Assembly: GCA_004322005.1 (NCBI GenBank)
Contig: SCRF01000049.1
Location: forward strand, 99,951 to 163,950
Source: Rhodanobacter sp.
GTDB lineage: Bacteria; Pseudomonadota; Gammaproteobacteria; Xanthomonadales; Rhodanobacteraceae
Direction: 5' to 3'
DNA: 64,000 nucleotides
The notes beneath the pieces are model-generated. The model was not told the DNA's origin, made no database searches, and saw only the letters and a program-made list of their open reading frames with translations. Positions 47,578 to 56,096 of the stretch are shown here, in pieces. The first letter of the stretch is position 1, and the number at the start of each line of letters is the position of its first letter. The translations under genes were made by a program, and so were the position numbers.

Positions 47578-48024
47578 TCAGTCGTTGACCACGATCACCT
47601 TGACGGTGGTGTGCACGTCGGCGTGCAGGTGGATCGCCACCTCGAACTCGCCGGTGTGGCGCAGCGGGCCTTCGCCCAGAATCACCTCGCCCTTGTGGAC
47701 CGTGTGGCCGGCGGCCAGCAGGGCCTCGGCGATATCGCGCGGGCCGACCGAACCGAACAGCTTGCCTTCGGCGCCGGCATGCGCGGCGATGGTCACCGAC
47801 ACGCCGTCGAGCTTGGCCTTGCGGGCTTCGGCATCCGCCAGATGGGCATTGGCTTTCGCTTCGTATTCGGCACGGCGCTGCTCGAATGCCGCCAGATTGG
47901 CGGCATTGACGCGCACGGCCTTGCCCTGCGGAAGCAGGAAGTTGCGGCCGTAACCGGGCTTCACGACGACCTTGTCGCCGAGCGTGCCGAGGTTGCGGAC
48001 TTTCTGCAGAAGAATGAGTTCCAT
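47578..48024 (-). CDS. rplI: 50S ribosomal protein L9
   Basis: 148 residues starting [36 protein letters not shown], the diagnostic L9 N-terminal domain, a long connecting helix, and a C-terminal rRNA-binding domain. Last gene of rpsF-rpsR-rplI; no priB gene lies between. Confidence 0.97.
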   Translation of the reverse strand: MELILLQKVRNLGTLGDKVVVKPGYGRNFLLPQGKAVRVNAANLAAFEQRRAEYEAKANAHLADAEARKAKLDGVSVTIAAHAGAEGKLFGSVGPRDIAEALLAAGHTVHKGEVILGEGPLRHTGEFEVAIHLHADVHTTVKVIVVND

Positions 48025-48092
48025 GATGATTCCTGTTCGTTAGCGCCGGTATGGCCCGGCGCAGCCGTGGACGGCTGTCCGAATTTCTTGCA

Positions 48093-48114
48093 CCCTCTCC
48101 CCGGGGGGAGAGGG
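48093..48114. repeat. CCCTCTCCCC/GGGGAGAGGG hairpin between rpsR and rplI
   Basis: Perfect 10-bp inverted repeat with almost no loop, followed on the minus strand by GGTGCAAG and no T-run, so not a terminator. A related CCCTCGCCCGC/GCGGGAGAGGG hairpin lies at 57575-57599 beside moeA; probably a short dispersed repeat. Confidence 0.6.
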
Positions 48115-48122
48115 ATTTGTTG

Positions 48123-48353
48123 TCACACGTCGTGGTTGTCGGTGTACGGCAGCAGCGAGAGGAAGCGTGCGCGCTTGATCGCGGTGGCCAGCTGACGCTG
48201 ATAACGCGCCTTGGTACCGGTGATGCGGCTGGGCACGATCTTGCCGTTCTCGCTGACATACTGGCGCAGCGTGTTGAGATCCTTGTAGTCGATCTCCTTC
48301 ACATCTTCGGCAGTGAAGCGGCAGAATTTGCGGCGGCGGAAAAATTTGGACAT
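48123..48353 (-). CDS. rpsR: 30S ribosomal protein S18
   Basis: 76 residues starting [39 protein letters not shown], the standard S18 sequence, with [22 protein letters not shown] binding 16S rRNA beside S6. Fifteen bases after the rpsF stop. Confidence 0.97.
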   Translation of the reverse strand: MSKFFRRRKFCRFTAEDVKEIDYKDLNTLRQYVSENGKIVPSRITGTKARYQRQLATAIKRARFLSLLPYTDNHDV

Positions 48354-48368
48354 GGTCTTCGATTCCTA

Positions 48369-48806
48369 TCAGTCGTCGCTGTCGCGATCGTTGTCGTCAC
48401 GGTCACGCCCACGCGGGCGGCCCTCGCCTTCGCCGTCGCTGTCGTCGTCGCGGCGGCGCGTGGTCTTGGCGTCATCCTTTTCCTTGCTCTTCAGGATGAA
48501 GGACGGCTCGGTGTCGGCTTCGTCGCGACGCACCACCAGGTGGCGCAGCACGGCATCGTTGAAGCGGAAACCCGACTCCAGCTCATTCAATGCGTTCTGG
48601 CTCACTTCGATGTTGAGCATGACGTAGTGAGCCTTGGCCAGGTTCACGATCGGATAGGCCAACTGGCGACGGCCCCAGTCTTCCAGGCGGTGGATCTTGC
48701 CGCCGTCGGTCTCGATCAGCGCCTTGTAGCGCTCGATCATCGCCGGAACCTGCTCGCTCTGGTCAGGATGGACCAGAAACACGACTTCGTAATGACGCAG
48801 CGTCAT
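48369..48806 (-). CDS. rpsF: 30S ribosomal protein S6 with long charged tail
   Basis: 145 residues. The first 100 are canonical S6 ([37 protein letters not shown]). The last 40 form a low-complexity Arg/Asp tail ([20 protein letters not shown]). ATG 48806 has AAGGAG 12 bases upstream; the frame is open to 49007, but that part is the leader. First gene of the operon with rpsR and rplI. Confidence 0.96.
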   Translation of the reverse strand: MTLRHYEVVFLVHPDQSEQVPAMIERYKALIETDGGKIHRLEDWGRRQLAYPIVNLAKAHYVMLNIEVSQNALNELESGFRFNDAVLRHLVVRRDEADTEPSFILKSKEKDDAKTTRRRDDDSDGEGEGRPRGRDRDDNDRDSDD

Positions 48807-48847
48807 CTTGGGTTGACTCCTTGTGGATGCGGCCAATCGGCCTGGCA

Positions 48848-48870
48848 GCCTCCCGCTGGCGCGGTGAGGC
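48848..48870 (-). promoter_or_regulatory. hairpin in the rpsF leader, candidate S6:S18 autoregulation site
   Basis: On the minus strand GCCTC-A-CCGC-GCCA-GCGG-GAGGC folds into a two-part stem with one bulged A and a CACCG stretch, 42 bases before the rpsF ATG. Known S6:S18 leader motifs use a CCG within a bulge; similarity is suggestive only. Confidence 0.3.
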
Positions 48871-48911
48871 AAGTATCCGCCCATCGCCGCTCGGGCGCGG
48901 ACAGAAGCGGA

Positions 48912-48941
48912 ATTGTACGATACCCGCGGAGGGTATCGCAA
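48912..48941 (-). promoter_or_regulatory. promoter of the rpsF operon
   Basis: Minus strand: -35 TTGCGA (48941-48936), 18-base spacer, -10 TACAAT (48917-48912), giving a leader of about 100 bases before rpsF. The spacer contains the palindrome ATACCC...GGGTAT. Confidence 0.6.
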
Positions 48942-48973
48942 GTTATTGAATTGACGGGCGATGCCTGACGCGG

Positions 48974-49300
48974 TCAACCGACGGTGAAGCTCTCGCCGCA
49001 GCCGCATTCCCCGGTGGCGTTCGGGTTGTGGAACACGAAGCTGGCGTTGAGCCCCTGCCGCTGAAAATCGATCACCGTACCCTCGACCATGGCCTGAATC
49101 TTGTCGTTGACGATCAACGGCAGGCCATCGACCTCGAGCAGCCGTTCGTCCTCGCCGATCGTCTCGGCCAGATCAACCACATAGGCGAAACCGGAACAGC
49201 CGGTGCGCTTGACGCCGAATCGCACGCCTGCCGCAGCCGGCGCCGCCGCCAGGAAATGGCGCATGCGCTCTCGGGCGGCAGGGGTGATGGTGATGGTCAT
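48974..49300 (-). CDS. erpA: A-type iron-sulfur carrier (ErpA/IscA-like)
   Basis: Small Fe-S cluster carrier of 108 residues. The three ligand cysteines are Cys35 in [10 protein letters not shown] and Cys99/Cys101 in GECGCGESF near the C-terminus. ErpA and IscA cannot be fully separated by eye; the single gene without isc or suf neighbours favours ErpA. Divergent from asnS, upstream of the rpsF promoter. Confidence 0.85.
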   Translation of the reverse strand: MTITITPAARERMRHFLAAAPAAAGVRFGVKRTGCSGFAYVVDLAETIGEDERLLEVDGLPLIVNDKIQAMVEGTVIDFQRQGLNASFVFHNPNATGECGCGESFTVG

Positions 49301-49482
49301 GTCAGGGGTTCCAGCCTCGCTGCTCTTATGATTGCCGTGCTGTGATTGCCGCGTGCAGTCCGGAAAGTCGCAGCCCGGGCAACGGCTACATTATCATGCA
49401 GGTTTGGCCTTGCGCGCTGTTGCGCGCCGGCGCCGTTCATTTCCACCTACCGATATGCGGTTTTCAGCAGGAGTTTCAATCC

Positions 49483-50883
49483 ATGGCAGTGGTCAGTGTG
49501 AAGCAGGCTTTATCCGGCGCGATCGAAGCCGGCAGCACGGTCACCGTGCGCGGCTGGGTGCGCACGCGGCGCGATTCCAAGGCCGGCCTGTCCTTCGTCA
49601 ACGTGACCGACGGCTCCTGCTTCGACCCGATCCAGGCGGTGGTGCCGGCCACGCTGGGCAATTACGAGGGCGAAGTGAAGCACCTCACCGCCGGCGCCGG
49701 CGTGATCGTCAGCGGCACCCTGGTGCCGTCGCAGGGCAAAGGCCAGCGTTTCGAGCTGCAGGCGAGCGAGGTCGTCGTCACCGGCTTTGTCGACGACCCG
49801 GAAACCTACCCGATCCAGCCCAAGCAGCACTCGATGGAATTCCTGCGCGAGGTCGCCCACCTGCGCCCGCGCACCAACCTGTTCGGCGCAGTGACCCGCG
49901 TGCGCCACACCATGATGACGGCGATCCACCGCCATCTCACCGAGCAGGGCTTCTTCTGGATCAACACCCCGATCATCACCACCTCCGACGCCGAAGGCGC
50001 CGGCGACATGTTCCGGCTGTCCACGCTGGACCTGGCCAACCTGCCGCGCCTGCCCGACGGCAAGATCGACTTCCGCCAGGATTTTTTCGGCCGCGAGGCG
50101 TTCCTCACCGTATCCGGCCAGCTCAATGTCGAGGCGTATTGTCTGGCGATGAGCAAGGTCTACACCTTCGGCCCGACCTTCCGCGCCGAGAACTCCAACA
50201 CGCCGCGTCATCTGGCCGAGTTCTGGATGGTCGAACCGGAGATCGCGTTCGCCGACCTCACCGCCAATGCCGATTGCGCCGAGGGCTTCCTCAAGGCGAT
50301 CTTCAAGGCCGTGCTGGACGAGCGCGCCGACGACATGGCGTTCTTCGCCGAGCGCGTGCAGAGCGACGCGATCAGCCGCATCGAGGCGTTCATCGCCCAG
50401 CCGTTCGAGCGGATCGACTACACCGACGCCATCGAGATCCTGAAGAACTGCGGACAGAAATTCGACTACCCCGTCGCCTGGGGCATCGACCTGCAGACCG
50501 AGCACGAACGTTACCTGGCCGAGAAACATATCGGCCGTCCGGTGGTCGTAATGAACTACCCGGAGGCGATCAAGGCGTTCTACATGCGTTTGAACGATGA
50601 CGAGAGAACCGTGGCGGCGATGGACGTGCTGGCGCCGGGCATCGGCGAGATCATCGGCGGCGCGCAGCGCGAGGAACGGCTGGACTATCTCGATCGCCGC
50701 ATGATCCAGTTCGGCCTCGATCCCGCCACCTATGGCTGGTACCGTGACCTGCGCCGCTACGGCACGGTGCCACACGCCGGTTTCGGGCTCGGCTTCGAGC
50801 GCCTGCTGGTCTACGTTTGCGGCCTGTCCAACATACGCGATGCGATTCCCTATCCACGTGCCGCCGGAACGGCCGAATTCTGA
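49483..50883 (+). CDS. asnS: asparaginyl-tRNA synthetase
   Basis: Class II tRNA synthetase of 466 residues. The N-terminal anticodon-binding OB fold ([26 protein letters not shown]) is followed by the catalytic domain with motif 2 [28 protein letters not shown] and motif 3 [13 protein letters not shown]. The Asn-type loop [12 protein letters not shown] distinguishes it from AspS and LysS. ATG 49483 has AGCAGGAGT upstream. Confidence 0.97.
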   Translation: MAVVSVKQALSGAIEAGSTVTVRGWVRTRRDSKAGLSFVNVTDGSCFDPIQAVVPATLGNYEGEVKHLTAGAGVIVSGTLVPSQGKGQRFELQASEVVVTGFVDDPETYPIQPKQHSMEFLREVAHLRPRTNLFGAVTRVRHTMMTAIHRHLTEQGFFWINTPIITTSDAEGAGDMFRLSTLDLANLPRLPDGKIDFRQDFFGREAFLTVSGQLNVEAYCLAMSKVYTFGPTFRAENSNTPRHLAEFWMVEPEIAFADLTANADCAEGFLKAIFKAVLDERADDMAFFAERVQSDAISRIEAFIAQPFERIDYTDAIEILKNCGQKFDYPVAWGIDLQTEHERYLAEKHIGRPVVVMNYPEAIKAFYMRLNDDERTVAAMDVLAPGIGEIIGGAQREERLDYLDRRMIQFGLDPATYGWYRDLRRYGTVPHAGFGLGFERLLVYVCGLSNIRDAIPYPRAAGTAEF

Positions 50884-50897
50884 GTATCGTCCCTGCA

Positions 50898-51716
50898 ATG
50901 TCGAGTCGATTTGCCACCATCGCTGGCGCACTGGTCCTGACTGCCTTGCTGGGCGGATGCCACAGCGTGAAAGTACTGATCCCGCCCAATCTGCGGCCAC
51001 CGTCGGAAGACAGCGGCGACGCCCTCAAGCTTGCCCGGAAACAGCTGCAGCAGGCCACGCCCTGCTGCAGCAGCTTCGCCGATTTTTCCTATCAGGCCAT
51101 GCTGCCTTGGCAACCGAAGAAATTCACGCTTGGCAGCGGCAGCATGGTGGCCAACCTGAGCGGTACCCACAGCTATTTCCTCGCGTTCCGCCTGCCGGCC
51201 AACCTGAAGCTGCCTTACCGCGTGGCGCTGAAATCGGAATTGAACGGCCGCTGGCTGCATTCCAGCTACCTGTTCGCGCCCACCGTCGTGCTGCTGGACG
51301 GGGGGTTCCAGCCGATCCGCTCCGCCGACATCACACTGTGCGAGCACATGGGGTGGAGCGACGAAACCACCGGCGCGTTCGGCAGCTTCACCATCGACAG
51401 CAAGCAGGCCCGCTACCTGCTGGTCTACAGCTCCGCCGCGCAGCAGTCCGGCAAGACCTACTGGGAGCAATCGCCCGCCGCGTTTTCCACCAAGGCCACG
51501 CTCGACATGAACCCCACCGGCAATTTCAGCATCGCGCACGGCCCGAACGGCGTGTTGTGGGTCGGCATGATGGACAAGACCTATGCCGATGCGGTGGACA
51601 ACGCCGTCTGCGGGAAGGCCACGCAAGGCGATGGCGTGATCAACACCTTGCGCACCACGCTGCCGCTACCCTGGAGCACCAGCAGCAACAAAGACAACGG
51701 CAGCCACCCCGAATGA
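50898..51716 (+). CDS. MalM-like lipoprotein
   Basis: Exported lipoprotein of 272 residues with signal LVLTALLGGC and lipid Cys at position 21. The segment PCCSSFADFSYQAM, then SYFLAFRLP and FAPTVVLLDGGFQPIRS, resembles MalM, the periplasmic maltose-operon protein of unknown function, but there are no maltose genes here. Fifteen bases after asnS; its TGA overlaps the ATG of the next small membrane protein (ATGA). Confidence 0.6.
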   Translation: MSSRFATIAGALVLTALLGGCHSVKVLIPPNLRPPSEDSGDALKLARKQLQQATPCCSSFADFSYQAMLPWQPKKFTLGSGSMVANLSGTHSYFLAFRLPANLKLPYRVALKSELNGRWLHSSYLFAPTVVLLDGGFQPIRSADITLCEHMGWSDETTGAFGSFTIDSKQARYLLVYSSAAQQSGKTYWEQSPAAFSTKATLDMNPTGNFSIAHGPNGVLWVGMMDKTYADAVDNAVCGKATQGDGVINTLRTTLPLPWSTSSNKDNGSHPE

Positions 51717-52027
51717 TCATCCTGTATCTCGGCCTGCTGCTCGGCGGCGTCGGCCTGTTCGTGCTGTCCTATGCGGCCCAGTTCCGCCTCGCCGCCCTGC
51801 TGCGCCGGCGCCATCCGCAGCAATGGCGGATCATCGCCGAGCCGGAGCATGGCAAGGCATCGGCATGGCGCACCTGGATCCGCCTGCAACATGCGCTGCG
51901 CTCACCGGCATTGCCGGCCATGGGCGACGCCACGCTCAACGGCTGGCGGCGTCTGTGGCTTTACAGCCCGTGGCTGGGCTGGCTGTGCTGGCTGGCTGCG
52001 CTGACGATGCGCCTGCTGTTGCGTTGA
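51713..52027 (+). CDS. small membrane protein, unknown
   Basis: 104 residues with two hydrophobic segments: about 2-25 (IILYLGLLLGGVGLFVLSYA) and about 83-102 (LYSPWLGWLCWLAALTMRLLL). Between them is a basic cytosolic part (LLRRRHPQQW...WIRLQHALRS). Start overlaps the stop of the MalM-like gene by 4 bases, so the two are translationally coupled and may work together. No family recognised. Confidence 0.65.
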   Translation: MIILYLGLLLGGVGLFVLSYAAQFRLAALLRRRHPQQWRIIAEPEHGKASAWRTWIRLQHALRSPALPAMGDATLNGWRRLWLYSPWLGWLCWLAALTMRLLLR

Positions 52028-52046
52028 AACCGATCGGAGAACGGAC

Positions 52047-52835
52047 ATGCAACTGGATCTGAGTGGACGACACGCGCTGGTCTGCGGCGCATCGCAAGGC
52101 ATCGGCCGCGCCAGCGCGATCGAACTGGCGCTGCTCGGCGCCGATGTCACCGTGCTGGCGCGACGCAGCGAGGTACTGGCCGCGCTCGTCCAGACGCTGC
52201 CACGCATCCACGACGCCCAGAAGCACGGCTTCATCGTCGCCGACGCCAGCGATACCGACACGCTGCGCGCGCGCGCCGACCAGCTGATCGCCAGCGGCCC
52301 GGTGCATATCCTGATCAACAACAGTGGCGGGCCGCCGCCGGGTACGGCCGCCGCTGCAACGCCGGCGGAGTTTCTCGATGCGTTCCGCCAGCACCTGCTG
52401 GCCAACCATGTGCTGGCGCAGGCGGTCATCCCCGGCATGAAGGCGGCGGGCTGGGGGCGCATCATCAACATCATTTCCACATCGGTGAAGGAACCGATCC
52501 CCGGCATCGGCGTCTCCAACACCACGCGCGGCGCGGTGGCCAGCTGGGCCAAGACGCTGGCCACGGAACTGGCGCCGTTCGGCATCACCGTCAACAACGT
52601 GCTGCCCGGCTCCACCCATACGCCGCGGATCGAACAGATCATCGCCGCGCGTGCACGAAAATCCGGCAGCAGCGAGCAGGACGTGCAACAGGCGATGACC
52701 GCCGAAATCCCGCTCGGCCGTTTCGCCGACCCCGCCGAAACCGCCGCCGCCGTGGCTTTTCTGGCCTCGCCGGCAGCGAGCTACATCACCGGTGTCAGCC
52801 TGCCGGTCGATGGCGGCCGCATGCACTCGTTGTAA
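52047..52835 (+). CDS. SDR-family oxidoreductase with altered active site
   Basis: Short-chain dehydrogenase of 262 residues. The cofactor loop is GASQGIGRAS, followed by INNSGGPPPG. In place of the catalytic Y-x-x-x-K the helix reads S-N-T-T-R (GVSNTTRGAVASWAKTLA), a pattern I recall from a BKR-like SDR subgroup lacking the classical Tyr/Lys. Preceded by CGGAGAACGG. It is the first gene of a plus-strand run into the aminomuconate genes, so a role in that pathway is possible but unproven. Confidence 0.82.
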   Translation: MQLDLSGRHALVCGASQGIGRASAIELALLGADVTVLARRSEVLAALVQTLPRIHDAQKHGFIVADASDTDTLRARADQLIASGPVHILINNSGGPPPGTAAAATPAEFLDAFRQHLLANHVLAQAVIPGMKAAGWGRIINIISTSVKEPIPGIGVSNTTRGAVASWAKTLATELAPFGITVNNVLPGSTHTPRIEQIIAARARKSGSSEQDVQQAMTAEIPLGRFADPAETAAAVAFLASPAASYITGVSLPVDGGRMHSL

Positions 52836-52913
52836 TCGCCGCCAGCGCGCTTCCAGCGCGGCAAAGCATCGGCGTCGGTGCAATTGCGGTGCGCTGGATT
52901 TAAGCTTGCGGGG

Positions 52914-54380
52914 ATGCCGAACCTGCACCTTGCCAATCTGATCGACGGTCGCCTGCAGGCGCCCATCCACGGTGCATGGCTGGATGTGCACGAGCCGGCT
53001 ACCGGCGCCGCGTTCGCGCACTGCCCCGATTCCGACCCGGCCGATGTCGATGCAGCCGTCGCCGCCGCCAGCCGCGCCGCCGCCGGCTGGGCCAGCACGC
53101 CGATCGAGGAGCGCGCACGGCTGCTGTCACGGCTGGCCGACCTGATCGCGGCACGGCTTGAGGAATTCGCGGCGCTGGAGTCGCGCGACAGCGGCAAGCC
53201 ATTGAGCCTGGCGCGCCGGCTCGACATCCCGCGTGCGATCAGCAACCTGCGCCATTTCGCGGCCGCGATCATGACCTGGGGCAGCGAATCGCACGCGATG
53301 GAGACCGGCGCGACCGGCAGCGGCGCGATCAACTACACGCTGCGCCAGCCACTGGGCGTGGTCGGCTGCATCAGCCCCTGGAACCTGCCGCTGTATCTGT
53401 TGACCTGGAAGATCGCACCGGCGCTGGCCGCCGGCAACACGGTGGTGGCCAAACCCTCGGAAGTGACGCCCTGCACCGCCGCGCTGCTGGGCGAGCTGAG
53501 CATCGCGGCAGGTTTCCCGCCCGGCGTGCTGAACATCGTGCACGGCCCCGGACCGACGGCTGGCCAGGCGATCGTGGAACACCCTGCGGTGAAGGCGATC
53601 TCGTTCACCGGCAGCACCGCGACCGGAACGCGGATCGCCAGTGCCGCCGCGCCGCAGTTCAAGAAGGTCTCGCTGGAGCTGGGCGGCAAGAACCCGGCGA
53701 TCGTGTTCGCCGACGCCGACCTGGGCGACGCCAACATGGACACCATCGTGCGCTCGGGCTTCGCCAACCAGGGCGAGATCTGTCTGTGCGGTTCGCGAGT
53801 ACTGGTACAGCGCTCGATCTACGCCACGTTCCGCGAACGCTACCTGGCGCGGGTGCAGGCGTTGCGGGTCGGCGACCCGAACGACGCGGACAGCGATCTC
53901 GGCGCGCTGGTATCGCGTGTGCATTGCGCCAAGGTACTCGGCTGCATCGACCAGGCCCGCGCCGACGGCGGCCGCGTGCTGTGCGGCGGCACCGCGCTCA
54001 GCCTGCCCGGCCGCTGCGCCGGGGGCTGGTTCGTCGCGCCCACGGTGATCGAGGGCCTGCCCTCGGCGGCACCGACCAACCAGCAGGAAATCTTCGGCCC
54101 GGTGGTCAGCCTGATCCCGTTCGAGGACGAGGACGAGGCGCTGGCGATCGCCAACGACAGCAAGTATGGGCTCGCCGCGTCGCTGTGGACACAGGACCTC
54201 TCGCGCGCCCACCGGCTCGCCGGCCGGCTCGAGTTCGGCATCGTCTGGATCAATTGCTGGCTGCTGCGCGACCTGCGCACGCCGTTTGGCGGCGCCAGGC
54301 AATCCGGACTCGGCCGCGAAGGCGGCAGCGAGGCCTTGCACTTTTTCACCGAAGCAAAAAACATCTGCATTCGTTACTGA
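52914..54380 (+). CDS. amnC: 2-aminomuconic (hydroxymuconic) semialdehyde dehydrogenase
   Basis: NAD-dependent aldehyde dehydrogenase of 488 residues. It contains SPWNLPLYLLTWKIAPALAAGN, SFTGSTATG, the Glu in LELGGKNPA and the nucleophile Cys in NQGEICLCGSR. The C-terminal GIVWINCWLLRDLRTPFGGARQSGLGREGG and FFTEAKNIC are typical of the aminomuconate-semialdehyde type (ALDH8A1-like) in kynurenine breakdown. The aminomuconate deaminase gene two places downstream strongly supports this. The 52878 frame start is not favoured. Confidence 0.85.
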   Translation: MPNLHLANLIDGRLQAPIHGAWLDVHEPATGAAFAHCPDSDPADVDAAVAAASRAAAGWASTPIEERARLLSRLADLIAARLEEFAALESRDSGKPLSLARRLDIPRAISNLRHFAAAIMTWGSESHAMETGATGSGAINYTLRQPLGVVGCISPWNLPLYLLTWKIAPALAAGNTVVAKPSEVTPCTAALLGELSIAAGFPPGVLNIVHGPGPTAGQAIVEHPAVKAISFTGSTATGTRIASAAAPQFKKVSLELGGKNPAIVFADADLGDANMDTIVRSGFANQGEICLCGSRVLVQRSIYATFRERYLARVQALRVGDPNDADSDLGALVSRVHCAKVLGCIDQARADGGRVLCGGTALSLPGRCAGGWFVAPTVIEGLPSAAPTNQQEIFGPVVSLIPFEDEDEALAIANDSKYGLAASLWTQDLSRAHRLAGRLEFGIVWINCWLLRDLRTPFGGARQSGLGREGGSEALHFFTEAKNICIRY

Positions 54381-54393
54381 CGGGGATTTACTG

Positions 54394-54426
54394 ATGAAAG
54401 CCGCACCGATGGAAACCACACCTTGA
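54394..54426 (+). promoter_or_regulatory. possible 10-codon upstream ORF overlapping the can start
   Basis: ATG 54394 follows ACGGGGAT and reads MKAAPMETTP with stop TGA overlapping the TTG start of the carbonic anhydrase (TTGA). The overlap could couple translation to the weak TTG start. Might be chance. Confidence 0.35.
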
Positions 54427-55091
54427 CCAGTCCCCTGCAAAATCTGCTCGACGGCAATCGCCGCTGGTCCACCGCGATGCACGCGGAAAATCCGCATTTC
54501 TTCGAGCAGCTGGCGAAACAGCAGTCGCCGAAATACCTGTGGATCGGCTGCTCCGATTCGCGCGTGCCGGCGACCCAGATCGTCGACCTGCCGCCCGGCG
54601 AGATCTTCGTGCAGCGCAACGTGGCCAACGTGGTCGCGCACAGCGACCTCAACTGCCTCAGCACGATCCAGTTCGCGGTGGACATCCTCAAGGTCGAACA
54701 CATCATCATCGTCGGCCATTACGGCTGCGGCGGCGTCCAGGCCGTCCTGGACGAGCGCCGGCTCGGCCTGGTCGACAACTGGCTGCGGCACGTCGGCGAC
54801 GTGGCGGAAAAACATTCCGCGATGCTCACCGCGCTGGACCTGATGCCGCTGCGCAATGCCCGGCTGTGCGAACTCAACGCGATCGAGCAGGTGACCAACG
54901 TCTGCCGCACCACGATGGTGATGGATGCCTGGGAGCGTGGCCAGAAGCTTTCGGTGCACGCATGGTGCTACAGCCTGGACAATGGCCGCATGCACGACCT
55001 GGCCATGCATGTCGACTCGCGCGGCGCCCTGCAGCCGGCCTACGCGCAGGCGCTGCAGCGCCTGCTCACGCCCCCGCTGGCGCAGCCGTGA
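54423..55091 (+). CDS. can: beta-carbonic anhydrase
   Basis: Zinc enzyme interconverting CO2 and bicarbonate. The 222 residues show IGCSDSRVPA (zinc Cys, Asp-Arg dyad) and VGHYGCGGV (zinc His and Cys). No ATG is in frame after the stop at 54378, so translation must start at TTG 54423 (MTSPLQNLLDGNRRW), which matches family N-termini. It lies between the aminomuconate dehydrogenase and deaminase genes and overlaps the latter by GTGA. Confidence 0.92.
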   Translation: MTSPLQNLLDGNRRWSTAMHAENPHFFEQLAKQQSPKYLWIGCSDSRVPATQIVDLPPGEIFVQRNVANVVAHSDLNCLSTIQFAVDILKVEHIIIVGHYGCGGVQAVLDERRLGLVDNWLRHVGDVAEKHSAMLTALDLMPLRNARLCELNAIEQVTNVCRTTMVMDAWERGQKLSVHAWCYSLDNGRMHDLAMHVDSRGALQPAYAQALQRLLTPPLAQP

Positions 55092-55519
55092 GCGGCATCA
55101 TTCGCACCGATGCGGCACCCGCCCCGGTCGGGGCCTATCCGCATGCGCGCCGGGTGGGCGACCTGCTGTTCCTGTCCGGCGTGGGCCCGCGCCAGCCGGG
55201 CAGCGACGCGATCCCCGGCAACGTGCACGCCGCCGACGGCCGGCTGACCGGTTACGACATCGAAGCGCAGTGCCGGCAGGTATTCGCCAACGTGCGCGCC
55301 ATCCTGGAAGCCAGCGGCGCGGCATGGACCGATCTGGTCGACGTCACCGTCTACCTGACCGACCTGCCACGTGATTTTGCGGCATACAACCGCCTCTATG
55401 CGGAATACTTCGCCGGCGTCGACGCCTGCCGCACCACCGTGGGCATCAGTGCGCTGCCGACGCCCATCGCGATCGAACTGAAATGCGTGGCGGCACTGCC
55501 GGCCTGTACACCGCAGTGA
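55088..55519 (+). CDS. amnD: 2-aminomuconate deaminase (RidA/YjgF family)
   Basis: RidA-fold protein of 143 residues. PVGAYPHARRVGDLLFLSGVGPR near the N-terminus, YDIEAQCRQVFANVRAILE, and PCRTT-like ACRTTVGISALPTPIAIELK at the C-terminus match aminomuconate deaminases closer than generic RidA. It converts 2-aminomuconate to 4-oxalocrotonate with ammonia release. GTG start overlaps the carbonic anhydrase stop by 4 bases. With amnC it forms the lower part of tryptophan/kynurenine breakdown; upstream enzymes are not in this window. Confidence 0.85.
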   Translation: MSGIIRTDAAPAPVGAYPHARRVGDLLFLSGVGPRQPGSDAIPGNVHAADGRLTGYDIEAQCRQVFANVRAILEASGAAWTDLVDVTVYLTDLPRDFAAYNRLYAEYFAGVDACRTTVGISALPTPIAIELKCVAALPACTPQ

Positions 55520-55558
55520 AGTGCCGACACACCTGGCGCGCTTCCCGTTTCACCCATG

Positions 55559-55590
55559 AAAAACCCCGCCGGGTGTTCCGGCGGGGTTTC
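55559..55590. terminator. bidirectional terminator between amnD and the His-rich gene
   Basis: Stem CCCCGCCGG/CCGGCGGGG with AAAA before and TTT after. The minus-strand side has a five-T run and serves the His-rich gene; the plus side serves amnD. Confidence 0.85.
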
Positions 55591-55614
55591 GATTCACGGT
55601 GACCGGCCCGGGTG

Positions 55615-55899
55615 TCAGCCAGCCGTGGCAGCAGCAGCCGGAGTGGTGGCCTTCTTCGCGGCTGCTTTGTGATGACGAGCCATGCGGTGAGTCTTGTGGT
55701 GGGTCTTGTGGTGAACCTTGTGATGAACCTTGTGATGGGTCATGTGCTTCATGGGAGCTGCCTTCGGGGCGACTTCAGCCGCCGGAGCGCTCTGCCCGGT
55801 CGCCGCCGCTGCCGGCGAAGCAGCCTCAGCCAGTGCGGAGCCGGAAAGCGCCACGCCCGCCGCGACCAGGAAAGCGACCGCAAGTTTACGCATCATCAT
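55615..55899 (-). CDS. secreted histidine-rich small protein
   Basis: 94 residues: signal peptide of about 25 (MMMRKLAVAFLVAAGVALSG...ALA), an Ala/Pro-rich segment, then a run HHKVHHKVHHKTHHKTH (four near-repeats of HHK[V/T]) and a Lys/Ala tail. Probably periplasmic and metal-binding (Zn, Ni or Cu), by composition only. Own terminator; monocistronic. Such repeat-rich basic proteins have no fixed family. Confidence 0.75.
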   Translation of the reverse strand: MMMRKLAVAFLVAAGVALSGSALAEAASPAAAATGQSAPAAEVAPKAAPMKHMTHHKVHHKVHHKTHHKTHRMARHHKAAAKKATTPAAAATAG

Positions 55900-56096
55900 G
55901 TTGAGCCTCGCATGATCAGGTTATCGCGAACCCGGCCGGAACCCGGCAACTCGGGTGGCACGACAAGCCAACCATATCAGCGCGAACAGCGTGGACGGGA
56001 TACCCCGGCTGAACGACGTTCCCGACTCTCTGCGCAGCGGGCCTGCACGATCCCGGCTTTCATCCACAGCTCGATGAAGGCAGCAATAACTTGCGA

